A DNA stretch of 64,000 bases, taken from assembly GCF_024713945.1 (NCBI RefSeq), contig NC_134684.1:3205001-3269000 (forward strand), in the 5' to 3' direction. Below the pieces are notes generated by a model. That model saw only the letters and a program-made list of their open reading frames with translations. It had not been told where the DNA came from and did no database searches. This document shows positions 47,720-59,986 of this stretch, one piece after another (within the stretch, counting starts at the first letter, position 1; every line of letters begins with the position of its first letter). The DNA comes from Dermatophagoides farinae. Taxonomy: Eukaryota; Arthropoda; Arachnida; Sarcoptiformes; Pyroglyphidae. The translations under genes and the position numbers were made by a program.

Positions 47720-50700
47720 TGATTTTTTTTCTGTATATTATATTCTCAACAACAACAACAACAATATCTGACATTCACACACACACACACAAAATATATT
47801 TACACCAAAATCCGTTGCAATATACATTTTATTAATGCATCATACATCGATATGAATTGATTGATTGGAAAAAATGAATTGAATGAAGAATAATTTTTTT
47901 TGTTTGTTTTAAATGCCTCATCATCATCATTTGTTACTGAATTTCGTATGAGAAAAAAAACATTAACGATGGTCATTGGTCAATTACCCAAATGGAATTG
48001 ATTCGGTGTAACATTTGTAACATGGTCTGTCAACGGAATCGTTATAATCACATATAGAACAACAACAACAACAACAATAACTTTCAGCATCAAATTAAAG
48101 TCAATTTCATTGTCATCACAAATATCATCCATTTTTTTTATTATTCTTCATTATGAACATCATCATCTTGAATTCAAATGGAACCAGTGATGAAGAATAA
48201 ACTTTTTATTCGATTGGAATAAATGGCCATAAATTCTCAAATCAGAATTGTTTAATTGTTACCATTTCTTTTTTTTTCTCATAATACGAATATACAAAAA
48301 CTTGATATTCACAAAAAACACAATGATCATCTTCTTCATACTTTCATCATCATTTTATCATCATTTGAAGAAATTGTAATATGACATTGTTCATGATTGT
48401 CATATTATCATCAGCTGTTAATTGTATGTTGATTTGTTTGTCATCATCATCATCATCATTATATTTCCATAATATTGATGATATATTATACCTGTTGTAA
48501 TCATTTTCTTTTCTTTTCCTTTGCCATAAGATTTTATTGTACACACACACACACACACCCACTTACACACACCTACAACACCCGATAGTTAAATGTCCAC
48601 AAATTTTTGTTCTCAGAAAATTAAACTCCAAAATCCTTTCTTTTTTACAATCCTTCAATTATTAGGATTTTTTAGTGAGTAAAACAAAATTCATTTATTC
48701 CGTTTGTTTGTTCCCGCACACACACACACACACACACACACCAACCAACCATGAGCACACACATACACCCTTCATTTTAATGATGATGATGATGGCCAAT
48801 TCAATGATGAATGAATTTTATTTTATTTTTTTTTTTTGTCATGAAGATTGTTATCTGTTGTTTTCTGTTTTGTTTATTTGTCATCATCATCATCATCATC
48901 ATCATTTCATTGATTATTACCATTTATAATCATGTGTATGTGTGTATGCATGTGTTTGTGTGTGGGTGTGTCTTATATAGGATATGTTATTATAAAAAAA
49001 AAATTTTTTTTCTCCCAATTTTTTGTTTTTTTTTTTCATCATCCAACATCATCATTATCAACTCAGCACTGAATTTCCGCTTATTATATTATTATTATGA
49101 TTGCAAAAAACTAATATATTCAATGTCTCTCTATATATATAAATAACAAAAAAAAAAATTCTTTATAAATAAAAAAAAGTCACAAATTTGAAAAATTATC
49201 TTGTCTTGTGTCTTAATTCAAAACGGAAACAGAATGCAAACAACAACAACAATGTGGGGCCATGATATCAAATAATTTTCATAACCACCTGTATTGACTT
49301 TGAACAATATGTCCCTGTGTGTTTATCTTCATTTGTTTTTCAATTCAAATAACATGTACACGTATTGGCCATATGGACGTCAAAAAAAAAAAAAAAAAAA
49401 TGAAATGAAATGAAATATGATGAAACAAACAGACTATAGTAATAAAAATAAAAATAATTTATGATGATGATGAGTGCATGGACAAATGCACAACATTTGT
49501 CTTATTGCATTCAATCGTTCATTGTTTAGACATATATACGATCGAATTAAAATATCAACAATAAAATTTCATAAATCAATATAAAAAAAAACAAAACAAA
49601 GTCATCAATAAAATCGAAATGAAAAAAATGATGATGATGATGATGACAGTGAAAATCATCCAAAATGTTGTTGTTGTTGTTGTTGTTTTTGTTGGAGATG
49701 AACAATAATTTTCCACTTTTTTTGAATTCCGTCAACAGAACAGTACAATTATAACTGTCTATAATTACCTCCACCTTAAAGATACACATTTTATTTATAT
49801 TTAGTTTATTAGGCCATTTGATGACCATATGACCAAACCATTGGTAAATATATAGAAAACAATGACCATTTTTTTTTTCTCTCTCTCTCTCTATTATGAT
49901 CCAAGAAATAATCTATTAGATAGAAACATAGATGAAAGTAACTATAAGTATTGCTTACTTGTATATTTTAATTGTTTTCTTGTTCCTAATATCAAATACA
50001 TGATGATATCAGGGATCAAAAGCCAAGAAAGACCTAACTTGCTGGTTTGCTGTCCAACACTTGAACACACACACACACACACACAATGAATGATACTCTG
50101 ATGTATTCGTTATTATTGAAGGATTGATTGTTGATGGATCGATATATCTGAAATTAAATCGATGGATTTGAATAGTAGTAGTTAGACATGATGTAGATCG
50201 ATATCTTTGGACAAAACAATTGACTTTTTTTTCCATTCAGATTTCGATCATTCTATTGATCTATCTGCAAACTATTTCTTCATCATTGTTATTTGAGAAG
50301 AACAAGAAAAAAAATTCCAAGTTCTAGCCATTTCTGGTTGCTATCATCATCATCATCAGCCTTTTTTTCATGAGTAATCTAATTAACTACAAAATTCCGG
50401 CCATCATTCATTTATCATTGAGGTTTTTTTTTCTTTCATTTAGATTTTTCTTATTTGTTTTTGTTTGCAAATGTGGAATTCATATCGTGTCTCGATGGTA
50501 GGCCACAATATGAATGTGGCGATCAATTTTACATCCGATTATTATTATTATTGATGTAATCCACAAATATATCTGAAAAAAATGATCAATTGGATAGTAG
50601 AAAAAATTCAATCCATCACTGTCACACTTACCTTTCTATCGATGATGATGATGATATGACCATTGTATCATGGTGTGATTATAATGATAATACAAACGTT

Positions 50701-53326
50701 GGTTGGTTCTTTCCTTTTTGTATTGATGAATTGTTCATATATCGATGATGATGATGATGATGATGATCAGGATATTCGATTTTAAAATCTTCATGATGAA
50801 TAGAAATGAATTTTGTTTCACTTTTCATTATTCATCAATCATAATGAATGTGAAAAACAGATTTGATGACAGAATTAAATTCAATTATCAAATGTCAAAA
50901 CGACAATTCTTCTTACTTTCTTTCATTCTTCATTTCTCACTTTTCGGTTTTTTTTTAATTTTCATCGTTTTGCTTCATCTTTTTTTTGTCGTTCTATTTT
51001 TTGTCTTCTTTTCATGTCTAGTTCTAAGATTTATCATACGAAAACAAATAAAATTTTTTTTTTCGAACGAATTGAATGAACAAAAACAAAATAAAAATCA
51101 TTAGTTTTTTTTACATTTGAAATTTACGACACATGACACATACATACAAAATGAACAAATGAGAATAATTTGAATATTTTTAAAAATATAACTAAATTTA
51201 AATTGAATTGAATTTCATCATTTAGAGAATGAATGAATGAAAAATATTCATGAGGTTCGATCCAATTCCAGTCACAAAAAGAATCTTGTTGCATTTATAA
51301 TTCATAAATGACATATCACAAATGATCATGATGATGACAGGTAATTTGATACAACAACAACAACAACAACAACAACAATGATTGAATTCTTATAATAACA
51401 TGAATATATAATGAATTTTGCTACATGTCATGAGTTGTAAACGGAAGGAAATGAACGGTCTTAAGGAACAAGAACAACGAAAACCAATGATTCAATTAAG
51501 AATCAATGTATTGCAATATTAATTAATAAATAATTTGAAACATGGTATGTGTTTGGTACAATTAAAATGTCATTAATTATTTTTTTTTCGATTCATTACC
51601 ATGATGATTAAAAAAACGGGCATACACATACAAAATCTGTTTTTGTCATTATACAGACAAAAAAAAAGAAAGAAGAGGCAGAATAAAAATTTAGCGTATC
51701 AGGTATTGATTTGGTCCGCTTCATCAACATTTTTTTTTTTTTTAGTAATTTTGCTAACGAAAACGATCAATACCAGACAAATAGTGGATGAATTCGAAAA
51801 TCGTACAATGAAAGAATTGGGAAAAGAAACCGCCCAAATCAAATTGACGGAAGGAACCGTACATTTTTCACGAAATTCAGTCGTCTATTTTTTCAATGCA
51901 AAAAATTCACGAAATTTTTTTCAACAAATTTCGATCCTGAAAATCATAATTTACTTTGAAAAATGTGAATTTTTCAAACCAACAACAGCAACAACAACAA
52001 CAACAAAAACGTGTCAATTTTTATGGGCTCAATATTAACAATCATTGAAATGAATCGACAACGATGATGGTCATCATCATCATAATCACCGTGTGAATGA
52101 TAATGTACGACAATAAAATGATTTCCTTCTTTTTTTTCAGGAAAAAAAATCGGGAAAATGAGTGCAATTGAACAAAAAAAAAAAAAAAAAAAAAAAATCA
52201 AACCCGATGATCATGATGAGCATGTAATTTCATAACATTTGACCACATTTTAGTTCTTCGACATTTTTCTCTTTTGTAAAAATTGAAAAAAAAAAATTTT
52301 CACAATATTTATCAAATTATTATTACAAAATGGTGGTCAAAGACGAATGAGATCCAAATGGAGAAAATGAAAAAAAAAATTTTTGTTTTTTTTCCATGTA
52401 TTTCACTCATTCCAATTCCATTGTCATGTCACAAATCATTATCATGAAAATGTTAATGATACAGATGTTGCTGGCTGTTGGCGTTTTGTTCCAATACGTA
52501 CAAATTTTTTTGTTGTTGTTGTTGTTCATCTTACCACTATAGTCAGAAAATGATAGCTGCCTTTTTTTTTTTTGGCCATCCGTAACGATCCAGAACCGAT
52601 GCCAACAACAGACACTTTGAAATGACCACTATCATCATCATCATCATCAACACCACCACCACCACAAGATCATCACACCGTAACAATAATTATCATCTGT
52701 CAAATGATCCTATACGAATGAATACGAAAAAAAAGACATTTGTTCATCATGGCCAATTGTTGTTTGCCTATCGCTTCAAATGAATGAATGACCACAAATC
52801 ACTGTGAGGACAATTGCAAATCTCTTTTTCTTTGAATTCGAAAATAAAGCTGCCACGCGCATTATTATGATGATGATGACAATTGTCTACAAAGACAACT
52901 AAATTGTAGAGACAAAAAAATGGTGTGAATGAATCGATCAATGGAAAGGGAAATGAAATTTTTCCCTGTCTAATGATGATGATGATGGTGATGAAAAAAT
53001 CGACCCTATCCACAGATAATAATAATGTCATTAATTTGGATTTAGATTTAATCTACGTTCGAAACAAAAAAAAAATCCGAGCAATCTGATCAAATTTTTT
53101 AAAAAAGTTATTATTAGAATTTTTCACAATTTGAATGTGTATGTTTGTGTGTTTGATGGAATTTTTTTTTTTTTTTTGTTCATTTGTCTCAACGACCAAA
53201 AATATCGTTGAGTATTATATCGATTGTGTTTGTACGAGTTAAATGTCTGTGTGTATTGGATTTACAAATTTAGAGAAAAAAAATGGATGATGATGAAAAT
53301 CTCATGATGAGCTAAATGGTTGTATA
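47720..53326. other. Gene desert of about 5.6 kb
   Basis: No recognisable exon. The longest repeat-poor frame (around 51760-51960, +) has no family resemblance. Simple repeats include (CA)n at 48717-48741, (ATC)n near 48882 and poly(A) at 52171-52197. Confidence 0.5.
48717..48741. repeat. (CA)n microsatellite
   Basis: About 12 uninterrupted CA units. Confidence 0.95.
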
Positions 53327-53752
53327 TTATTTATTTCGATTTTTATACGACATTTGATTTGATTTTGGATTTCGATTTTGATTATTTCGTCCACTTCCAC
53401 CGAAATTTCCACGTCCACTTGGACCACCACCACCGCTATTACGATTCAATAATGGCCGTTTATTTGTATCGATTTTACCACGTGATTGTCGTTGATGTTT
53501 AGATTCTTCTTCACGAACCATATCGATCACTTCATCAGGTATACGAAGATATTTGATATTTACACCACGTATATAAACTTCAGGCATACGCCAAAATCGA
53601 TCACCATCACGTGATGTACAGATCACTTCACGTAGATTGATATTCATCCAATTATCACAGCTAACCAAATGGCCATTATAAGTTTCACCATTTTTTAGCT
53701 CAACTAACATCGGATGATTCTGAGCAGTACGCAACAATGTCAATGGTAACAT
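53327..53752 (-). CDS. LSM4: U6 snRNA-associated Sm-like protein LSm4
   Basis: Subunit of the Lsm2-8 ring (binds the U6 snRNA 3' end in the nucleus) and the Lsm1-7 ring (cytoplasmic mRNA decapping). Single exon, 141 aa (human 139). [20 protein letters not shown], then the Sm1 motif [20 protein letters not shown] and the Sm2 part [15 protein letters not shown]. The C-terminal tail is basic and Gly/Asn/Arg-rich ([15 protein letters not shown]), the type that drives P-body assembly. The start was set at the ATG at 53752, which gives the family MLPL start; the frame upstream is open only to a TTG. Confidence 0.97.
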   Translation of the reverse strand: MLPLTLLRTAQNHPMLVELKNGETYNGHLVSCDNWMNINLREVICTSRDGDRFWRMPEVYIRGVNIKYLRIPDEVIDMVREEESKHQRQSRGKIDTNKRPLLNRNSGGGGPSGRGNFGGSGRNNQNRNPKSNQMSYKNRNK

Positions 53753-54163
53753 GGTCAAATTGTTCTTATTCTTATAGGATTTAATTTGAAAAGAACCGAA
53801 AAATAAAGATTTTTAAAATGAAATTTAAATAAACGGCTTTCGAATCATATGATCATTGACAAATCGAATATCGATTGTATCGATGAAAAAATATTTTTTT
53901 AAAATTTTTTCTGATCAATGGCGACACCTGACGTCGAAAATTGACAGTTGTTGATCGATTTCATGATTCTATAGCACTGTTCCAGAAGAGTTTATTGACA
54001 TTACACTGATCCAGAATGTGTTTGTGTTTCATAAAAAAAATACCTTTGCCAGCCAATCTGGTCATCATCTATCTTTTTTCTTTTTATCATATTAAATCGA
54101 TTTTTTCACTTATAATAATGATGACAATTATCAATTGAATGGAATGATCAAAATTCCATTGAA
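53753..54163. promoter_or_regulatory. Divergent LSM4/FBXO45 promoter with paired TATCGAT
   Basis: 411 bases between opposing start codons. TATCGAT occurs twice, at 53869-53875 and 53878-53884, nine bases apart. It resembles the DRE (TATCGATA) of arthropod housekeeping promoters. Role inferred. Confidence 0.5.
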
Positions 54164-54997
54164 ATGGTCTTAGCCAGATGGGATTATTTGCCTTCAAATT
54201 TGATTGAATTGATTGCAGCCAATTTTACCGATTTACATGATGTATTATCATGTATGTTGATGTGTAAAAAATGGTATTATACATTAAATGATGATAGATC
54301 GGATATATGGCGAATATTCTGTCAAAATAATCTCTCAAAAGCTGTAATGAAATCGAATGTATTATCAAGTCTGACATCTTACAAGGCAAAACTTCGTGCC
54401 TATTATTATTCCTGGGATTCGAATGAATGTTCAAGGAATATTTATATCAAACCAAATGGCTTTACATTGCATCGTAATCCAGTTGCTCAAAGTATTTGTT
54501 TTGTTTTGTCTTTTTTTCTGCCTGATTGATTAATTGATTTGATTTATTTTTTAGGCACAGATGCTGCCAAAGGTAAAATCGGATTCCTAACCGGACGCCA
54601 TTGTTGGGAAGTTTGTTGGGATGGACCACTTGGAACCGTAGCTGTTGTTGGTATTGCAACCAAAGAGGCCAGTGTTCAATCACAAGGTTATATCGCATTA
54701 ATAGGATCAAATCCACATAGTTGGGGTTGGAATCTTGTTGAAAATCATCTTGTACATGATGGCCATTGTATTGGATCATATCCACGGCTTAATAATGCAC
54801 CACGTTATCAAACTGGTGATCGTTTACGTATCATTCTTGATTGTGAATCACAAACATTAGCATTTGAACGTGATTATGAATTTCTTGGTATTGCATTCTA
54901 TTCATTACCTCGTAAACCATTATATCCTGCTGTATCGGCTGTTTATGGCAATACTGAAATATCAATGGTATATTTAGGATATCCATTGGATGGATGA
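54164..54997 (+). CDS. FBXO45: F-box/SPRY protein FBXO45 (Fsn/DFsn orthologue)
   Basis: Substrate adaptor of the PHR (MYCBP2/Highwire) ubiquitin ligase, which controls synapse growth and axon stability. Two exons, 54164-54491 and 54555-54997 (63-nt intron), 256 aa (human 286; the N-terminus is shorter). The F-box is at about residues 5-50 ([33 protein letters not shown]). The linker [12 protein letters not shown] crosses the splice into [11 protein letters not shown]. The B30.2/SPRY domain has [41 protein letters not shown] and [12 protein letters not shown], and the end LGYPLDG matches the family C-terminus. Only 411 bases separate its ATG from that of LSM4. Confidence 0.96.
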
Positions 54998-55016
54998 CAA
55001 TCTTGTAAAAAAAAAC

Positions 55017-55022
55017 AATAAA
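55017..55022 (+). terminator. AATAAA poly(A) signal for FBXO45
   Basis: 20 bases past the FBXO45 stop, embedded in an A-rich stretch. Confidence 0.55.
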
Positions 55023-55372
55023 TTTATACTTAATTATTATTGCTATACAAATGTTTGCCAAGCAAACAAATCAATTAATTAAATCATTATTATCATAATA
55101 AAATTAATTCTGAAAAAAGAATTAATGAATGGAAAGTGAAATCTTTTCTGTTGGATGTCATATATGACACACGCATACACACACACAAACACACACAAAT
55201 CTTCTGTTGCTCAGTATTGTAAACATAAAGATTCGTTGTTCCATTATTATTTTATAATTTAAATCCATTATCATCATTGTTGATTTATCATGATAAACTC
55301 ATTGATTCCATAAATAATGACAATTACAATGGTGATGATCATGATGATGAAACCTTGAAAATATTACCATTT

Positions 55373-56113
55373 ATGAGTATGAATTTTTTCCATTTTCAAA
55401 CAATTTCCATCATCTGGATTCTTGTTATTACAATCATCATCATTAAGTTTATCGATGGATGCCAAATTGATAATAAAATGATGCACGTCTGTTTGCACAC
55501 ATATTTGGAAAGAGATTTTTCCATTATTGAAGAGCTATTAAAACGTCCACCATATAGCAATAATGGTCAGATATTGATCGAAGAAAGTGAATATGACGAT
55601 ATGTGCGCCAAAATTAATGAATTAAAACAATGTTATGAAAGAATGATGTCTGCCTGCATTTCATATGTTCAATATGATCATATGAAACGTGTAATACGAA
55701 CATTACGTTCATTATATGAAAATCTTTGTGGACAATCATTCCTAATAAGATATCTGATTGAAGGTGGATATTGTATTGAATATGTTCGTCGAGAAAGTAT
55801 ATGTCTTGATTCGAATCCAAAAAATAAGATTCCATCGCTACCAGAACGATTACGATGGCCATTGTCATTAACTTCGATGTTTCGTTTCGAAATTGGTCAT
55901 CAGATTTGTCCATATCTATCTAGCTTTAATCAATGTCTTTCGCCTTTAATTGACCAACGATGTCCAGAAACGACACGTGAATTATGGAATACATCAATGA
56001 AAAGTTTACTAAACAATTGGTGTTCTAATCACGGTATCATAGCTGAATTTTCTGCTTCAAATCTAATCATCATTTTATCATCACATCTAATCTTTTTACA
56101 TTGGTTTCTTTGA
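55373..56113 (+). CDS. Cys-rich, probably GPI-anchored surface protein, orphan
   Basis: Not recognised. A single open frame; the ATG at 55373 was chosen because it gives a signal peptide (MSMNFFHFQT, then IIWILVITIIII, cleavage near DGCQ); the frame upstream starts only with TTG. The mature part, about 200 residues, has 12 cysteines (VCLH, MCAK, QCYE, ACIS, LCGQ, YCIE, ICLD, ICPY, QCLS, RCPE, WCSN, plus one near the cleavage site), an even number that suits disulfides, and is largely helical in character. It ends in a hydrophobic LIIILSSHLIFLHWFL with no basic residues after it, the usual GPI-attachment signal. The Cys spacing recalls DUF19-type ectodomains, but only loosely. Total 246 aa. 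Confidence 0.7.
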   Translation: MSMNFFHFQTISIIWILVITIIIIKFIDGCQIDNKMMHVCLHTYLERDFSIIEELLKRPPYSNNGQILIEESEYDDMCAKINELKQCYERMMSACISYVQYDHMKRVIRTLRSLYENLCGQSFLIRYLIEGGYCIEYVRRESICLDSNPKNKIPSLPERLRWPLSLTSMFRFEIGHQICPYLSSFNQCLSPLIDQRCPETTRELWNTSMKSLLNNWCSNHGIIAEFSASNLIIILSSHLIFLHWFL

Positions 56114-56445
56114 AATAATATTGATCTATACTATATTCTTGAAAATCATTTCATTCACATCATTCATACTGCTCTTATCTGGAACATGATGATTTTTTCT
56201 TGTCATACAATTTCCGATTATTTTGTTGGTTTTTTTGTTTGCGTTTTTATTGAAATAAAATTTGTATAAAAAAAAATTTCGAAAAAATCGAATTATAGTT
56301 TTAATGTCCTGACTTTTATGTATGGCACAAGCATCATGGTTTTTTTTATTTTTTTTCATGTGATGAGTTTCAAAGTCATTTGGATAATCGGATTTTTTTT
56401 TTTTGGATTTAAAAATAAAATCTGCCTATTTGACCATTGAAAATT

Positions 56446-56876
56446 ATGGCATCGAAAATCACTGGAAAGGGTAAAATATTACATGAATTACGTATTCATC
56501 TTTGTCCTAATGGTTCTACTAGTCAAGGCGCAAGGTAAACATTTTATTATTCGTATTTGTTTTTATGCAAATCAAATCAAATAAAACTTTTTTTTTTGAT
56601 ACGTAGAAATTTTATCCAAGAACATTATGCAAATCTGAAAAAACAATTGCCTGATACACCAATATTGATTCGTGAAGCTCGAGGTATTGAACCGAAAATT
56701 TGGGCTCGATATGGTAAGTGTGTATAAGTTGATGAACAATTAAAAAAAAATTTACATTCAAACTTTGTTTCCACTTAATCAAATATCATACAGAATTTGG
56801 TAAAGAACAATGCATCGTATTGAGTAATCAAAATTCATCATCGATAATGTCAAATATGAAACAATTGATTGTTTAG
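56446..56876 (+). CDS. NDUFA2: NADH dehydrogenase 1 alpha subcomplex subunit 2
   Basis: Accessory subunit of mitochondrial complex I with a thioredoxin-like fold. Three short exons, 56446-56534, 56607-56713 and 56794-56876, joined in phase (279 nt, 92 aa; human 99). Reads MASKITGKGKILHELRIHLC, then GSTSQGARNFIQEHYANLKK, LPDTPILIREARGIEPKIWA, RYEFGKEQCIVLSNQN. This matches the family LREIRIHLC, SQGVRDFI and LPILIREC...PKLWARY landmarks. Its ATG is about 330 bases past the orphan gene, and its stop is 58 bases from that of the convergent kinase gene. Confidence 0.95.
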
Positions 56877-56934
56877 AAAAAAAAATTATTTACGAATAAA
56901 CACATATAGAATTCATTCATTATATGATATTTTA

Positions 56935-58259
56935 TCATTGGAAAATGTTTTCGTTTGCAATGCGTGCTTTAAATTGTCTATATTCTTTGTATCGGCTTTC
57001 AGCCCAGATCTAAATAAAAAATGAATGAAATTAGAGGATAATAATTTAAAAAAAATGTCCATCAAACATACACAATATTCATCTCGATGTTTTGGTTCCG
57101 TTATTGTTTCCCATAAACAAAATAAAATGTCAATCATTTGTGCAAACAATACAAATAATTTTCCTTCTCTGAGCAATGTATTCGAAGAATTTCGTGGATC
57201 ATGACGATAATTTTGGCCATAAATATGACAATTTTCATCCAAATAATAATGTATGAAACTTAACATTTTTTCATCACCAATAATACCTTCATCAGAATAT
57301 TGTTCAAATTTTTCACAATCAGCAAAATAACGTCCAATATCCATGCCACGAAGATTATAACCAGAATAATCGAAATCAATAAATTTTATATCCATTTGTT
57401 GTTTGTCGTTGATGATGAATATATTACTATGGTTAAGATCCTGATGACAGAATACAATGACAGGATCAATTGATTCAATTTGTTCGCGAAGAAATTTACA
57501 TTCCATTCGAACATTATAGTCTATTATCGTGTGGCATTTATTCTTTCGCAATGCATTCATTCCAATTGATGATTCATCGTATATTTTTTGCCAAAATTTT
57601 TCATCAGCCCATCCTTCAAATACATAACGATATCGTTCTTTATAGGAATTTTTTGTTATCGGTACTTGTAACGAATGAAATCGTGCCAATCTTGAGGCTA
57701 ATAATTGAACGAATTTTTCATCCATATCATTTTGTCGGCTAAATGCTTTGGCCTAAATGTTGAAATTAAAAAGTTGATTTGTTTATTCATTTAAATTTTA
57801 ATTCAATCAAACAAAATTTACCTACATCGATATATTCCATGACAATATAATCATCACCAGTCAAATATATTCGTGGTCCTAAACGTTCAAAACCGGTGAT
57901 TAATGAATTCAATTTCGATTCATATGGATTGTATGGTGGATCAGGACGAAAAAGTTTGATAACCAATTGTTGAATCGGTATTTGATTACTTCCATCATTC
58001 ACGATTGGTTGTTTGCCATTTTTAAAAACAATTCTATAAATTTCACTAACACGTCCTTGACTGTATCAAAAAAAAAGATTACATTACATAAAATATAAAT
58101 TCAAGTTTCGAATAAAATGTCAAACACAAACTCGAATCTCAAAATTTCGATATCATCGATAGTCACATGAAATCCAATGGAAAGTTGATTGCAAATTTCC
58201 AATAATCGTTTATCTCTATCCAACATCGATGGTGATTGTTCATCGATAATAGAATCCAT
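56935..58259 (-). CDS. Choline/ethanolamine kinase
   Basis: Phosphorylates choline and/or ethanolamine with ATP, the first step of the Kennedy pathway to phosphatidylcholine and phosphatidylethanolamine. Four exons: 58259-58132, 58060-57826, 57752-57072 and 57009-56935 (372 aa). Visible: RFDQGRVSEIYRI nucleotide-binding loop; IPIQQLVIKLFRP with the ATP Lys; GDDYIVMEYID; ASRLARFHSLQVP; Brenner motif VIVFCHQDLNHSNIF with the catalytic Asp; and the choline-kinase motif FIDFDYSGYNLRGMDIGRYF. The last exon IWAESRYKEYRQF closes the family C-terminus. The donor of exon 1 (GTTTGT) is weak; the donor of exon 2 was placed at GAT|GTAGGT because only that keeps frame. Choline versus ethanolamine preference cannot be told from the sequence. 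Confidence 0.94.
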
Positions 58260-58660
58260 AATAATAATGATGATGATGGTGATTTTCAAACCAAATTTAA
58301 TTCATTTAATCAATCAATCAGTGGAATTAGACGCCCTAGATCATCATCATAAATCATAAATAATAACGATGTGATAATCTTAAGACAGATTTCTTGTACT
58401 TTGTACTTATCATCATCATACATAAATCATAAATAAAAAGCTGATAAAATTCAATTGGATACATACATACATACACAATCAATATATGTAGAACATGAAA
58501 ATGCATTCTAAATTTGACCGAAAAAAAAATTTAATAATAATTTTCAGACACACAGATATACAAAATAATGATGATGATGATGATAATAGAAATTAAATAA
58601 AATTCGTCAAATGGTTGTCTGTGTTTATTTTCCTGTTAATTCATTCGATAAAGATTATTT
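58260..58660. other. Spacer between choline kinase start and ATG5 stop
   Basis: Both neighbours read leftward, so this holds the ATG5 3' end and the kinase promoter. (CATA)n near 58462 and (GAT)n near 58570. No gene seen. Confidence 0.55.
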
Positions 58661-59688
58661 CTATACATTGGATTTATCATGTATGACAATGTGTAGAAAA
58701 TTATCCAAATAACTTAAATGTTCACTCATCCATTGTAATGGTGTGTCCATTTCCGGTTGAATACCATGTACAATTAGATTATATTTATCATTATTTAAAT
58801 ATTCATCACCGAGTACTTGTATGATTAGATCACGATATGTGGCTTGATCACCAGAATCAAGTATTGGTTTAATCAATTTCTGCACAAGCAATGGTTGATC
58901 ACTAAATGTTGGTGAACGTATGTAGAAACGAAATGGAATATAACGAAATGTTTGCTGATTGGTTGTAGGCGCCATTAATCGACGATTAATTGACCAGAAT
59001 TGATCAAATTTATGATTTACGACGGCCATCCAAAGTTGATTATGGTCTTTCTTTGGCATTGTCGAAACGATCGGTTCACGTCGTTTGAGTGCATCGGCTT
59101 CTTTTAGGCTGGAAAGAAATGCCGATTCCATTGATGAACGATTATTGCAACGAACTATTGTGTCTTCGGGAAAACGCTAAGCAAAAAAAAACGAATATTG
59201 ATTAATTTTGTCCAAAAAATTCAACAATTCAAATGTCATACATCAAAATTTACAGTTATATTCCATGGCAGTTGAATATCAGGCTCATACAGATCATATA
59301 AGAGACCAATGGGATAATTACTATGATAATGAATGAATTTATCATATAATTTCCTTGTTCAATTTTGATGTTTACTTACAATTTCAATGGAATATCCAGA
59401 TATTCTAGCCATAAATTAGCTGAGGTTTTATTATTAATATCGATAAATTGAGAAAAATAGACAGCTATTTTGTCGATAATCAGTGAAAAATAAGAAAGAC
59501 GAGGTACTAACGACTGTAGAAAAGAAAGCAGAACAAAACAATCAATTTAAGTTTGAAATTTTCGAAAAAAAACTTACGTAATATGGTTCAGGAATTTTGA
59601 TAGAATGTCGATCCTGGTCGGATAAATGAAATGCGACGGGCAATGTCGAATCCCAAAGATAACGGAGAATTTCACCGTCTTCGGCCAT
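58661..59688 (-). CDS. ATG5: Autophagy protein 5
   Basis: Conjugated to ATG12 and, with ATG16L1, forms the E3-like complex that lipidates LC3/ATG8 on the growing autophagosome. Four exons: 59688-59578, 59513-59380, 59320-59242 and 59176-58661 (840 nt, 279 aa; human 275). Reads MAEDGEILRYLWDSTLPVAF; LVPRLSYFSLIIDKI; WLEYLDIPLKFNYPIGLLYD; LPWNITVNF; then FLSSLKEADALK, where the Lys near residue 133 corresponds to the ATG12-acceptor Lys130 of human ATG5. The last part has KKDHNQLWMAV, FDQFWSINRRLM, FRYIPFRFY, IVHGIQPEMDTPLQWM and SEHLSYLDNFLHIVI, a full family C-terminus. Its ATG lies 298 bases from that of HCCS, head to head. Confidence 0.97.
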
Positions 59689-59986
59689 TTATTGGTATGA
59701 GCTTTTTTTTAGTTTTATTTGTCGACAATATTTTCATTGATTAATTATCACATTTTATGAGAAAAAAAAGATTTGATTTATATTTAAAGTTTTGTTTGCA
59801 ATGGGTGGTAAATCAAGTTTTTTAATGATATATACAATGATTGATTTTTGCAATATTTTTTGCCAAGTTCTTCATATAGAATGTTACCACATGCGATCGT
59901 TGATGTTTACGCAACTCTTTCAAAACATGTGAGTTTGTATGTGAATCTCTGGTATATTTAATTTTTAATTCAAATTTTGATAAACA
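59689..59986. promoter_or_regulatory. Divergent ATG5/HCCS promoter region
   Basis: 298 bases between opposing start codons. Contains an ATGCGATCG motif at about 59891. No TATA box assigned. Confidence 0.5.

Noticed and set aside
50471-50497. MWNSYRVSM followed by GTAGGC, a possible tiny first exon.
   Set aside because: No downstream partner exon and only nine codons; indistinguishable from chance.
51254-51263. GGTTCGATCC, similar to a tRNA B box.
   Set aside because: One base short of the consensus, with no A box or cloverleaf around it.
51601-52038. 145-codon + strand frame with a hydrophobic segment and a repeat-poor middle (RQIVDEFENRTMKELGKE).
   Set aside because: No family resemblance, no good signal peptide, and the ends are simple-repeat coded. 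Splice sites around it are not convincing.
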